A DNA stretch of 64,000 nt from Cucumis sativus (Eukaryota > Streptophyta > Magnoliopsida > Cucurbitales > Cucurbitaceae): positions 24,818,272 through 24,882,271 of the forward strand of contig NC_026659.2 in assembly GCF_000004075.3 (NCBI RefSeq). Reading direction: 5' to 3'. Position numbers and translations under genes: made by a program. Every line of letters begins with the position of its first letter. Within the stretch, counting starts at the first letter, position 1. This document shows, piece after piece, positions 33,991 to 44,852 of this stretch. The notes under the pieces were generated by a model. The model made no database searches and was not told the origin of the DNA. It saw only the letters and a program-made list of their open reading frames with translations.

Positions 33991-34845
33991 ATGAAGAATC
34001 GAATATCAGCGAAGCCATGGATTCTCGGATTGGCCGTCGCCGGCTTAATCGCGGGTTCTTTATTGATTTCCGGTTACATAGGATTTGTGGACAGCAACTT
34101 ATTCTGCTCAATCTCCCGCACCGGAGCACCTACAATAACCGGGTATTCACCGGCGGAAGTCCAGTTTCAGTCTATAATCCATTACGCAACCTCGAAAACA
34201 GTTCCACAACAATCAATCGACGAGATCCATATCTCATACGACGTATTGAAGGTACGATGTCCTTGCAACTTTCTTGTTTTCGGGCTCGGCCACGATTCCT
34301 TGATGTGGGCGTCGCTTAACCCACTTGGAACTACGATTTTTCTCGAAGAAGATCCGAAATGGGTTCAGACGGTTCTTAAAGACGCTCCGATGCTTCGAGC
34401 TTATCACGTCCAGTATCGGACGCAGCTTCAGGAAGCAGATCGGTTGCTCTCAACCTACAAATCAGAGCCATACTGTTCGCCGTCGAAGGCATTTCTTAAG
34501 GGAAATGAAAAGTGTAAGTTAGCGCTTCATAATCTCCCAGAAGAGATTTACGAGAAGGAATGGGACCTGATAATGATCGACGCGCCAAGAGGGTATTTTG
34601 CGGAGGCTCCTGGTCGGATGGCGGCGATATTCTCCGCCACCGTGATGGCAAGGAATAGGAAAGGATCCGGCGTTACTGATGTGTTTTTGCACGACGTTGA
34701 TCGGAAAGTGGAGAGAACATTTGCACAGGAGTTTTTGTGTAAAAATAAGTATTATGTAAACGGAGTTGGAAGGTTATGGCATTTCAAGATTCCTCCGGCG
34801 GCCAATATGAGCGAAGCCGATCGATCTTCCGATCGATTTTGTTAG
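33991..34845 (+). CDS. glucuronoxylan 4-O-methyltransferase (DUF579), 284 aa
   Basis: A single-exon Golgi enzyme that transfers methyl from S-adenosylmethionine to O-4 of glucuronic acid side chains on xylan during secondary-wall formation. There is a short cytosolic N-terminus, a membrane anchor (about 11-32, ILGLAVAGLIAGSLLISGYI), then the DUF579 domain: FLVFGLGHDSLMW (cofactor-binding loop), TIFLEEDP, WDLIMIDAPRGYF, GRMAAIFSATVMAR, TDVFLHDVDR and GRLWHFKIP at the end. Order and length fit the GXM/GXMT group (about 290 residues) better than IRX15, but the assignment within GXM1-3 is open. The start at 33991 is the only ATG before the anchor. The leader ends in a long T-rich run. Secondary-wall expression is inferred from the family only. 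Confidence 0.9.
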   Translation: MKNRISAKPWILGLAVAGLIAGSLLISGYIGFVDSNLFCSISRTGAPTITGYSPAEVQFQSIIHYATSKTVPQQSIDEIHISYDVLKVRCPCNFLVFGLGHDSLMWASLNPLGTTIFLEEDPKWVQTVLKDAPMLRAYHVQYRTQLQEADRLLSTYKSEPYCSPSKAFLKGNEKCKLALHNLPEEIYEKEWDLIMIDAPRGYFAEAPGRMAAIFSATVMARNRKGSGVTDVFLHDVDRKVERTFAQEFLCKNKYYVNGVGRLWHFKIPPAANMSEADRSSDRFC

Positions 34846-36107
34846 ATCAGAAGGGATTTGTTCACCGGAAATTATTTTTGTCTAAAGATAGTTATCGGTC
34901 TAGGGACCGGCGGTGAGGGAGTTGAAGGGAAAATTTTCTTTGGATATCAATAAAAAACCGCCGGAGTTTGAGCTCATGGGTCGGACGGACAATTTTGGCC
35001 GTCAACTCCGGCTGTGTTTTCGGCCGAAAAAAAAGTAGAAGATTTCAATCTTCTCCTTAATTGACTTTTTGTTCTTTCTTTTACCCTTTTTCTGTTTTCT
35101 CTTTTTTCTTCTTGTCACCCCCCACTTTTTTACCATGTTTGTATAATGATGATATCTTTTAAGTTAAATTTAAGTATTATTACACCATCCATCTTTAGAA
35201 TGTTAATCAATTCAAACTCGATTTTATAGCATAAATCTCTATCTCTATCTTCCTGATCGATGGTTGATTTCTCTAGCTTAACTACTAATTAATTCGAAGT
35301 AAGAGACAAAATTGCTTTAAATACACACCTGAATCCAAATCTCCACCATCAACTGAAGAGGGGATTGAATGCTGTGGGAAAAAAGAGTTGAATAAGAATA
35401 GTCATTATCAACATTCTCTTTATGGGAAGAGAAGAATTCAAGCAATATTATATATCATCATTCAACTAACTGTACAATAAAGTGATAGCAAAATAATGGT
35501 AGATATTTGTGGCAACATAGTTCATAAAGTTGAATTGATGATCGATAATTGTGGCAACATTGTTCCTAAAGTTGAATTGATTTGAAATCTGCATCAAGTT
35601 AGTTTAAAATTTTCAATCAAACTTTCAAATTGGAGGAGGAGACAAAAGAAAGAAAAAGAATCTATTTATATAAAAAGACAAAGATGGTTCATTTGTCTTG
35701 CCCTGTAGTAACCAAATGCTTTATCCAAAATTTCAAATGAAAGGCTTATCAACAACACACAAGCAAACAATGCAGCAACATGGGCAGCTTAAGACGGTTC
35801 GATTGTGAATATAGCCCCTGTGGTTGGAGAAAGTTTGAATTTGATCCTTCAGGTTTGATACAACTTAGTAAATAGTCTCTATAGTTTAATAAAATTCTCT
35901 TCCGAGACCAAATTAGCAATTTAACCTAAAACTAGTGGGGGTGGTAGGTTTGGAAATTATAGTGCAAAAGATGGAAGTCAGAGAGAGGGAGAAAAAATGA
36001 CGTAAAATTAGAGAGCTTTTTGGGTGGAATAATCAACATATCTAGAAGGATAAGAGTGATTACATTACAAGGACTCGTACAAGTAAACCCTAATTCAAAA
36101 AAGAGAA
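34846..36107. other. intergenic DNA between convergent 3' ends
   Basis: Holds the 3' UTR of the methyltransferase (+) and that of the DUF493 gene (-). A 32-base unit starting TGTGGCAACAT is duplicated at 35508-35539 and 35550-35581. About 35800-35960 is dispersed repeat text. No gene is seen. Confidence 0.6.
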
Positions 36108-38066
36108 TTATAGAAAGTATTTCATACGGTCATCTCTCTTCATTGCATTGTATACAGCTTGAACCTGGAAAGGGAAACCACAAAACATTACACGTTACAA
36201 GCTCAGTCTACAAAAAGATTCACTTGCCATTATTTTCAAAATGCTAAACTATTAAACACCATTCCCCTTGGATTTTGTCGTTTGTTTAAAAATTACACAT
36301 AAACAATCAAAAGTTACACAATATTACCGTTCAATTTTTACAAACGTTTCAAAAGTGCCCTTGAAACAATAATCTCTTTCAATTTTTCAAACAATTGAGA
36401 TTTCGAATTGGGTGACGATAGTCCAAAATGATGTGATGGTCTAAATGTTGTTCTAGATCATTATACATCATTTTGTATCTAAGTTTTTGTCCAAAATTCA
36501 AAAGAATATATACTCCAAGGCAGTTTTGAAACGTTTGTAAAAGTTAGAAGTAAGATTGCAACTTTTGTTTTTTTAAACAAATAGCAAAATTTAAGAGTGT
36601 TTATATAATTTAACCATTTCAAAATAATTGGCCAAAAATAATAAAAATAATAATAATTTCTTCTGTTTAATACAGCCGATGATAATATTTAAGTTCGGAT
36701 TACTTTACTAAAGTTCTTTATTTATTTCCTAATTTTTTCCTTAAAAAACTATTTTAATTCATCAAAAGTTCATTTGTTAAAATTCCAATGAATGTCAGAA
36801 AAATCTTTAGTGAAAAAGTGAACTAGTGATAAAGTGATCTGCAATTCTTTTAACAAACTTTTCTTAAACCTTCTATCTATCTCCTATTATTCTACTCTAA
36901 CAATTGACCATGATTTAACCTATTAATTTCTCGATTTCCATGTATGTTGATGATATAAAAAAGTTTGTATTATAATCTAATTGGCAATCAAATAAACTTT
37001 GAATCTTCAGGACACGATTAAAAGTTGTAGTAACAAAAGCATTCTTTTTTACCATTTTCTAGAGTTAGGGCTTTGGACCTCAGGGATGAGATTTGATAAG
37101 GTTGGCAAATGTTAGATAGAAAAACTATATACAGTTAACCTATTGTTTATTTATTTTGGGGATGGGGTCGACCAAATCAAGAAGCATCATGCATCATGAC
37201 CAAACATTGTTTGTTGGCGGGTGGAGGACATACTAAACAAACTGTACGGCATAATTAATGAACAAATAAATAGAAGAGAAAGAGAGGGACCTGCTCACTG
37301 GAAATTACTTGAACTGGTCCTATGTTTACCGAAATGTACTTCCCTTTCGCTGATAATTTATGCCTCACCTTGCCCTGTAACACGGAGATATATTTTTTAG
37401 CAAACCAAATAAATGCAAGAACAAATCTGGAAACTATCATCCTATTGAGGCATAGCCCGTTCATTTATCTATTGATAATTCATGTCGAACCACTTTCACA
37501 ATGACTTAATTGTTAGATTTGTTGCAGATATTTTGAGATTATTAATTGAAATCATTTCATAAAAGAAATGAATATCGATGCCTATTTATAAGCAATGTAC
37601 AGAAATAGAAATTACTAGAAACAGAAGAACAAACTATAACAAAACAAACGATATGTACAGCCAAATTAGTTAAACTAACCTCAATGCGTAAGATGTGGGG
37701 ACTAAACAGAACATTGTTATCAAGAACAAAATGGAGGTCCACTTTATTAATGCATTAACCAAGCAAGGTTCTACCTCATTCCTTTACGGAAATTTGGACT
37801 TTGCCGTCGGCAATTTACTACATCAAGCATATCCTTCTATTTTCTGAATTTTACAGAGACATCAAAACAATTTACTAGTAAGAGAAATTGTGTTTGCTTA
37901 AAAAAGACCAACTAAACGTTCAATGTCTTTGATGTTTTTCCTCTCTTTTTTACCAACGATCTGTTTGACATTGTTTCTATCCTTCCAGCACAGTTCTTCA
38001 ATGAAAAACCATAAGGCTGTGCTCACCAAGATTACGTTAAATCACCAAAAACTGTTTAGTAGTGGG

Positions 38067-38100
<34 letters not shown>

Positions 38101-41100
38101 TTACTACTTGGATTAGCTTTTACATACTTTACCCAGTTCCTGCTATCTTGTCGTTTTGTCCTATAATTAAATGAAATACGGAAAGGCCTCAAAAAGTAAA
38201 ATAAAGAAAAGAAAAAGACCTTGAAAATTGTACAAAGTGTAGAAAAAGAGTAAGTTATGAAAAAGAAAAGTAAGGAGCTTGCAGAAGAAGAAGAAAAAAA
38301 AAGCAAAAGCATCCCAAAATTCTTCAATTACAATTTACTTCTACCGACGATCAGATTCTTCTATCCCCTTTGCTGAAATCTTCCAATAGAAATCTCTAAA
38401 AGCATTACTCAGCAACCCTTAAACCTTATCTTTGAAAAGGTTGGCACGCAATCACAGTGAAAAGAAGCCTGCCACGCAAACATCAAACAGTCTCCAAATT
38501 TATTGCCGAATTATTTCCAATAGAAGGCACCATACTGAAAGGCCATCAACAATTTTATTCTTTTCTACGTGAAGCACATCATCATGAGGCTGCTAAAATT
38601 AAACGGATCCACACATGGATTTTATCATGTGTATCCATCCCACCAAAGAATAGTCTACAAGAAAAGGTTTAGACTTTCTTGGATAAAGCAGTTTCAAAAT
38701 AGCAGTTAAAATCTCACGATGAACAGCTTCCTCCATTGGAACAATATCATGAGACAGAGATTTAGCAGTTAAAATCTCACGATGAACAGTTTCCTTGGAA
38801 CAATATCATGAGACAGACATTTAGGCAGAACTATCCTCAAGTTCTCCCTTTTCCCGTTCACAATCCAAAGAGTCGTTGAAAGATATACCATTCAATTGCA
38901 CGAGACTGCACCTCTAAATTAGTTCGGCAGGCTTCTTCCTTCCAAACTTAAATTCCAATCACCAGATAGTTGTTCCCACACTTAGAAGTGGTTTTATAAT
39001 GGGATTGGGGGATAAGCTCACATGAAGGTATAGGTCTCTCGTGAATCTTCGAAAATTTGAAATTTGAACAAAATGGCAATTTGTTGGGTTTTAATTTCAG
39101 TTAATACTTGGGACTTAAGTAGCGGGGTTGTAAAGCTTAAAATAACGGATACAACAGTTATAAGATGTCTAAACCAAAACTAGATGATGGAGTCACGTAG
39201 AAAGTAGGGTTTGATAATCAATGAATATTGTGCAACATATGACAAGACATGAGGCTACCATATCTAACGATCTAGATTTAATTAAAAGAATAGTACATAG
39301 TGCTAAATGTGTCACCAGTGCAAGCTCATTCAATCAAAGAACGTAATTCTTCTGGCTTATTGAAGAACCTACAATCTTTACCCAAGGTATAATTGGTATG
39401 TGCACAATTGAACCCAGTGTACTTATATTCAAAGGTGAGCAGTTCACCGCTATGATGACCCATCTTGCTAAATTGATTATATTCCCGAGCAGATGTTGAA
39501 GAATTTGATAGCTTGAATGAATTGGAAGTTATAAATAATCTATCATAGAGAAAAAGCTAACAAGATCTCCTAACTACAAAGCCACCAAGAACACACACTT
39601 CAGGCCCTTTTACAAAGAATCCAACTAAAATAGTTGACCACCAGGCACCAATAAGAGAAAGAAGGGGAAAACAAAAAAGATAAGGTAAGGTAAACAGGGA
39701 CCCAAAAAATCTAACTTTCTCAATAACAAGTTCTTTTCCTAGGCCCTTCTAATAATTGCCAACCTCCTATGCTGTAAGTTCTAGAATTATGGGTTACTTC
39801 AATAGGGACATGCCACTTACCACAAGTATAAAAAAAAAATCTTATTTCCATATTGGGCGACTAATCCCGAGATCTTTGGCTTGAAAGGAACAGTAGGGTT
39901 TTCATCAACAAAGAACAAAAATCTCAATCAATTAGTTCAAATCCCTCTATTTTGAAGCCCTTTCTTGGTGTAAACTTCATCATGGAAAAGGTGAATGAGG
40001 AGGAAAGCCAGGCTCCATACGTTCAAGTTGTTAGAAAAAGAAGTAAAACCGTTTATGTTGAAGGATCATTACAATATACACTAAAAAAGAGCCAAAAAAT
40101 ACAATGGTCCATAAAGCTCCTCGAGGGTTCTGAAGATCCTACTGTTCCTTTCAAGAGCCAGGAGCCAAATCAAGCTATCATAAATTGAAGACAAAAGCTT
40201 TCTTGGTGTAAACTTGTTGCCCCTTACAAGGATTGTAGCACGAATACTCCTATTATAGAGCTTTTTCTGTTCCCTCGGCATGGGGCTTGGCTTTCCTGTA
40301 TTTCTTGTAAAGTTATACTTATAGACCCATAAGATCGTTTCTTAAGGAAATTCGAGAGAAGAAAAATAAAGAAGATATACAATTGTTCATGAGCCATAAA
40401 AAATGGACCCTGGGGCAGAGAGGCTAGTAAGTCAACAATCTAAGGTTGCAAACAAGGTTAAATTTCTAGAAGACTCCAGGGATGTAGGTTGCACTATTCA
40501 GTGTAACTTTGATGACGTTCCAAATTCTTCACTCAATATTCTTCCTTTCTGGGAAGGAACTCCCAGCTCCAAATCCAAACAAATGTCTCGGGGGGAGAAA
40601 TTAACCCATGACTGATCACCTTTAAGCCATTAAACAAACTCACTTCAAAAGAGAGCATCTAGGAAATGAGTACATTTCTTTCACCCAACTGAAAGATAGA
40701 TAAGAGTAGAATGTTGATCCACTTCATTCAAGTCATTTTAGCATATTTGTCTCCAAAATATATGTTCCTTTGGACTGTCCAGAAATGTCCTGTAATTCGC
40801 TAGGAATTGCTTTTCTAGCCCATTTTATTCATAAGAAATATGTTAGGTACCCAACCTAACAAAAGATTCTCAAGAACACACAAACAACTCAAGAACAACC
40901 AAATGTGGAAAATATATTGAAATATGTTATAATATCGAAAGAACAAGTAACAATGTAACCCTGAGCCTTTCGAGAGGGCTCCACTCTCCCAGATTCCCAG
41001 GAGGAAATCCCACAAAATTTTAAACCCCTTACTCCGACCCCTCTCCTTCTATTTATAGCAAAATAAACTGACCTTCTTACAAACTATTTACTAACACGCC

Positions 41101-43084
41101 CCAACTAACAACCACATTAATATTCTCCTAACAAGTCTACTATTTTCCTAACTAGGATTCTTACAAAATACCAACTGTTCCTCTAAACCATGCAACACAT
41201 TAAGCTTTGAGAACTTAGAATTTTTGTGATTTTTTGAAGTTCAAATAATAGCATCCACCTTGTCGTTTAGGAGATTTGAAGTTTGATGCAGTGACCATCC
41301 GGGTCCACATATACAAGAACTTCTACATTGTTTTTTGTCGGCTATCATGCGCAAGGGATGGGGAAAATGACAGACTTTGCCAGTCCACGAAAGTTGAAAA
41401 GAGTTCAAAGAACGCTTCCAGCATGTTTAGGTTTGGACATTTGCCGGAGTTCAACTTTGATGGAAATTGTTACAAGACAATCTCAAACTATTTTGTACCT
41501 ATCTTTGCCGTTTATGTCAAACTATCTTCTTAATCGATAACACCTATTTGATTTAGACTACTTTTTCCAATTTTTACTATTAAGTCATTCGGTATAATAT
41601 TGTCTAACTGATATTAACCAGAAAAACTATGTTTCCCACTTAAAAAGAAAACACAGAAAACAATATTATCTGGCCTAATTTCATCACTAACGGCAAGCAT
41701 TAATTTCAATTTCTAAGAAATTCTACACACGTAAAGCACCGCATATAACTGATGGATGAAGTGAAAGATAGACCCTGTGGAAACTGAAAACAATCACCTC
41801 AGGAATTGGTTGTTGGATGACAGATTCCACAGCAACGACCATAGATTGCACGAAATCATCTCCTCCAGTTCCAATCGCTGTAAAGCCTCTAACACCAGGG
41901 TACGAGTTCACCTGTCCAATAATCATGCAAAATCAAAGGTGGTGGTAAAAATATAGCCATTAGCTAGACAGTGGAGGTTTTTATACTGATGACCCAATCC
42001 CATAGGTGCTAACGCGGAATAACCCAATCCTAGAAGGCGAATAAAAACTATCCTTTTGTTGATATCACATAGCACTATCTTGAAATAATCAGAGCCCTAA
42101 AGCACATTTCAATCGTGATATTTAAAAAAAATTCAACAATCAGCCAACTGGTGATTAAAAATGAAATTCGTGTTAAGGCTCCGGCCGTTTCAGTGAAATT
42201 TGTGTTGGGGCTCTCGCCGTTTCACAGTGAGACATCTCTAACTCGATAATGGGTGGTGGGGTGCTCTATGACATGAGAAGAATGTTAGTCTTCATTGATT
42301 TTTTAGAACTGTGTCATTCAACATTAAAGCTCTTGGACTGGTTCATCCCTACAAAAATCCCTAGATAATATGATTTTCACAGTAAAATCCTCCCTGAGTT
42401 TTCTCTAGCTTCTAACTGCGGCAAAGACAGAGAAATAAATAGCTTAAAATACCCAAGTCTAATTGACCTAAACACCCAACATACAAAGCTGCCATTCCAT
42501 GCATAAATCAGGTAAGGGAGCAACTATTTCGTACCTTTTGATCCAGAGCGAGCCACTCATTGGAAGAATCACTAGTCACTGTTCCTCCAAGTACCATATT
42601 CGTGGTATGCCCAACCCTCCCTTCTGTCTTAGATACCTCTGTACAACGCAACAAAACGAATTAACTATCAGAAGCCATCACGAAACACAAACACAAACAC
42701 GAACACGAACAAGCCCAAACTCACACAAAAAATTACACATAATTAATCGATTTAAGGCTTACAATTCGGAAGCCTTGATAACATAAGGGTCAGGTAGAAA
42801 CCTGAAATTGCCTTCAAAACAGCCTCCTGAGGGGGGTCCTGACCGTCCTGATTAGAGGAAGACGTCGACTGGGTGTCATCGTAGGAACAGTTCAGAAGAG
42901 TTGGTTTAGAGAAATGAAAACCTCGAGCGTTGATTCTCCGGGCATTGCAATACAATCTGTGAGAGAAGGATCGGTTGGTTCGGATGGAGGAGGAGGAGGA
43001 GGAAGAAGGAGAGAAGTGAAGGGGTCGCGATGGCTCCGTTAAGAAGATGGATAAAGAACGGGACATGGTTCTGGCTACGGCCAT
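36108..43084 (-). CDS. plastid-type DUF493 (YbeD-like) protein, 213 aa
   Basis: Five exons join in frame: 43084-42802, 42638-42535, 41911-41798, 37374-37291, 36164-36108 (stop TAA 36110-36108). The first ~70 residues are Ser/Arg-rich with few acids, like a chloroplast transit peptide. The C-terminal ~85 residues (VNSYPGVRGFTAIGTGGDDFV, VIQQPIPEGKVRHKLSAKGKY, SVNIGPVQVISSEQVQAVYNAM, RDDRMKYFL) form the DUF493 fold also found in bacterial YbeD, whose role is unclear (a regulatory or ligand-binding domain is suggested). Intron 3 is about 4.4 kb, far longer than the other introns in this window, and holds an LTR and tandem repeats. Intron 4 holds a MITE. The downstream exons were accepted because they complete the domain exactly. 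Confidence 0.85.
36245..36616. mobile_element. MITE with ~110-base inverted arms, in an intron
   Basis: Left and right arms are inverted copies. CTATTTGTTTAAAA-like ends, AAAAGTT and ATTTTTACAAACGTTTCAAAA-type cores appear on the left (36275-36362) and, reversed, as TTTTGAAACGTTTGTAAAAG on the right (36525-36600). The outermost parts (TAAACTATTAAACAC / GTGTTTATATAATTTA) also pair. No coding capacity. It sits in intron 4 of the DUF493 gene. The family was not identified. Confidence 0.65.
38067..38100. repeat. compound (TC)n(AC)n microsatellite
   Basis: A TC run (38067-38082) passes directly into an AC run (38083-38100) inside intron 3 of the DUF493 gene. It is likely polymorphic. Confidence 0.9.
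38701..38822. repeat. tandem duplication of a ~60-base unit
   Basis: AGCAGTTAAAATCTCACGAT and the following ~40 bases ending GAGACAGAGATTT occur at 38701-38763 and again at 38764-38822, with one short gap and a few substitutions. It lies in intron 3 of the DUF493 gene. Confidence 0.85.
40841..41165. mobile_element. solo LTR, Copia-like, 325 bp
   Basis: The segment begins TGTTAGGTACCC and ends GATTCTTACA (TG...CA) and is flanked by a perfect 5-base duplication AAATA (40836-40840 and 41166-41170). A TATTTATA box lies in the right half. There is no internal coding region or second LTR next to it, so it looks like a solo LTR left by recombination. The short length and TGTTAGG start suggest Copia. 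The perfect target duplication suggests a fairly young insertion. It lies in intron 3 of the DUF493 gene. Confidence 0.75.
42163..42227. repeat. 32-base direct tandem repeat
   Basis: GAAATTCGTGTTAAGGCTCC and GAAATTTGTGTTGGGGCTCT begin two adjacent units (42163 and 42195), each ending in GCCGTTTCA. The units are GC-rich compared with the intron around them (intron 2 of the DUF493 gene). Confidence 0.75.
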
Positions 43085-44852
43085 TTCTGGTTGTGGAGGT
43101 TTGATTGAGTCGTGGGAATGGGAATTGCTTGCAGTATTGGAATTGGGAAGTAGAGAGATATTTTGTTCTTTCCCACCGCCCTAATTGGAATTAATTTCGT
43201 GATGATTTGATTTATATTTGTGATCGTTTGGGATAACAAATTGGCGGTAAAAATATTTTAATTCTTTTTTGTTAATTATGTTATGAATTAATATGCCTTT
43301 TTAAATGACAAATATTATAAAAATGTTCGTAAATATAGAAAAATATTATAATCTATATTAGTACATAAAGTATGATGTTTTATTATATTTTGTAAAATTA
43401 ATCTTGGTGATTATTTTATGCATGTTTGATTATGAAATTTGTCTGAATAATTAAACTTTAGAGATTTTTAAATTAAAATAAAATTGACCAGTAAAATTTT
43501 CAAACGAAAAAATGAGATCAAAGTAAAATAATATTTTGAATTTTCTATTTTCTGTCAAAAAAGAATTCTTAATATTGTTTGAATGTATTACTCATTAGCT
43601 GAAAAAGTCAATTACTTATAAATTGAATTTTACGTGAGAATGCAAGCGAAGTAAACACTTTGATTTGTTTTCTTTTTCTTTTTATTTTTGGCATGGGTTT
43701 GGACGAATTTGAGCCGTATAGATATGAGAATAGTGAAATTGCAATGAATGACTATTTTAGCAATAATAATTAAGGATATAACAACATTTTAAAAAAATTG
43801 CAAATATAACAAAAATATCCGATTTCATATGGTATATCAGTGATAGACCAATATTTACAACATGGTCTATCAGGGATAGACTTATATCATCGATATAATT
43901 TGACAAATTTTGCTATATTTACAAAAAAAACTTAAATTGTACTATATACTTGATGAATTTGAATTTAATGGCTAAATTTGCAACTATTCCATCAAAATAT
44001 TATCACATTTTACGTGGGCTTAGTCTTATGGGTTTTAATGGTCACAACAATCTTAAAGTTGATCACATTCGCTTAATGACAAATTCAGTGCAACTGTTTG
44101 ACTGGTTAAATTAATCGATCCTCATTTGGATGGCTCGTCTCCCCATTTGATGAGGACAAATCTCGTTGGTTTTGTTCTCAGCTCACTTAGATCATTGTCA
44201 TGTTCAATGGTATTTCTATAACTCTTGAAGTTGACATTTCTCGGTTTTAAGTTGAATTTTAATTTAGAACTATTTGGAATCTTTTGGTAATGTCGATTAA
44301 TACACGAGAGTAAAAAATTTGTAGATGACATTCGTGACTTCCACTCTCGTGATTTTGTCCTTAGCTAGACCAACTGTGAACGGTAGATGTAATTCTATTA
44401 GGCATGAGATAGTTAGCTAGTCGAACCCAACCATTTCATTATTCAACCAATTACTCTCTTATTTTTTACTTTTTGACTCAAAGGCAAAACTTGATGAGAA
44501 ATTACAAAAAATATAAATATTTATAAGTTATAAAAATTGTAGTCATCCATTTGGGGATTGAATTAAAATTTTGATATGGACGCCTAAATAATTTATCAGT
44601 TCCTTTATTTTTAAAAATCCTAAAAAAATCAATAATAAAATTTGTGTATTAAAAAAAAAAAAACCAATTTAAAGACTAAATATAAAATTTTAAAATTAAT
44701 CAGCCAAATGAAAATTTGGAGAAAAAGAAAAGTGTCTTAGCGGTCAAAACCCTAAGGTGGATTATCCTTCTCCCGTCCTCCGTCAGAATTCAGAAGCTTA
44801 ATCTAACGTTGATCGATCATCTCGCCGGCGACAGCAAAACCTGGTGGATAAA
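43085..44852. other. shared upstream region between divergent genes
   Basis: Lies between the DUF493 (-) and ALKBH1 (+) starts. It contains MITE copy B (43750-43993) and, close to ALKBH1, a telo-box AAAACCCTAA (44746-44755). The minus-strand frame at 44122-44331 has no recognisable product. Confidence 0.55.
43750..43993. mobile_element. inverted-repeat MITE, copy B
   Basis: The reverse complement of the copy A centre is present: GTGATAGACCAATATTTACA followed by ACATGGTCTATCAGGGATAG (about 43840-43879). The arms match those of copy A: GGATATAACAACATTTTAAA on the left, and GCTATATTTAC plus ACTATATACTTGATGA on the right, ending in GCTAAATTTGCAACTATT. It sits between two divergent genes. Confidence 0.7.

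Noticed and set aside
37557-37742. Minus-strand stretch ending in a possible donor (CATTGAG|GTTAG) looked like an extra exon of the DUF493 gene.
   Set aside because: The exons at 41911-41798 and 37374-37291 already join in frame and give the uninterrupted domain; adding this piece would break it.
38457-40615. Frames at 38457-38672, 39952-40188 and 40403-40615 look mildly protein-like.
   Set aside because: They lie in the large intron of the DUF493 gene, show no known motif and do not connect into a gene.
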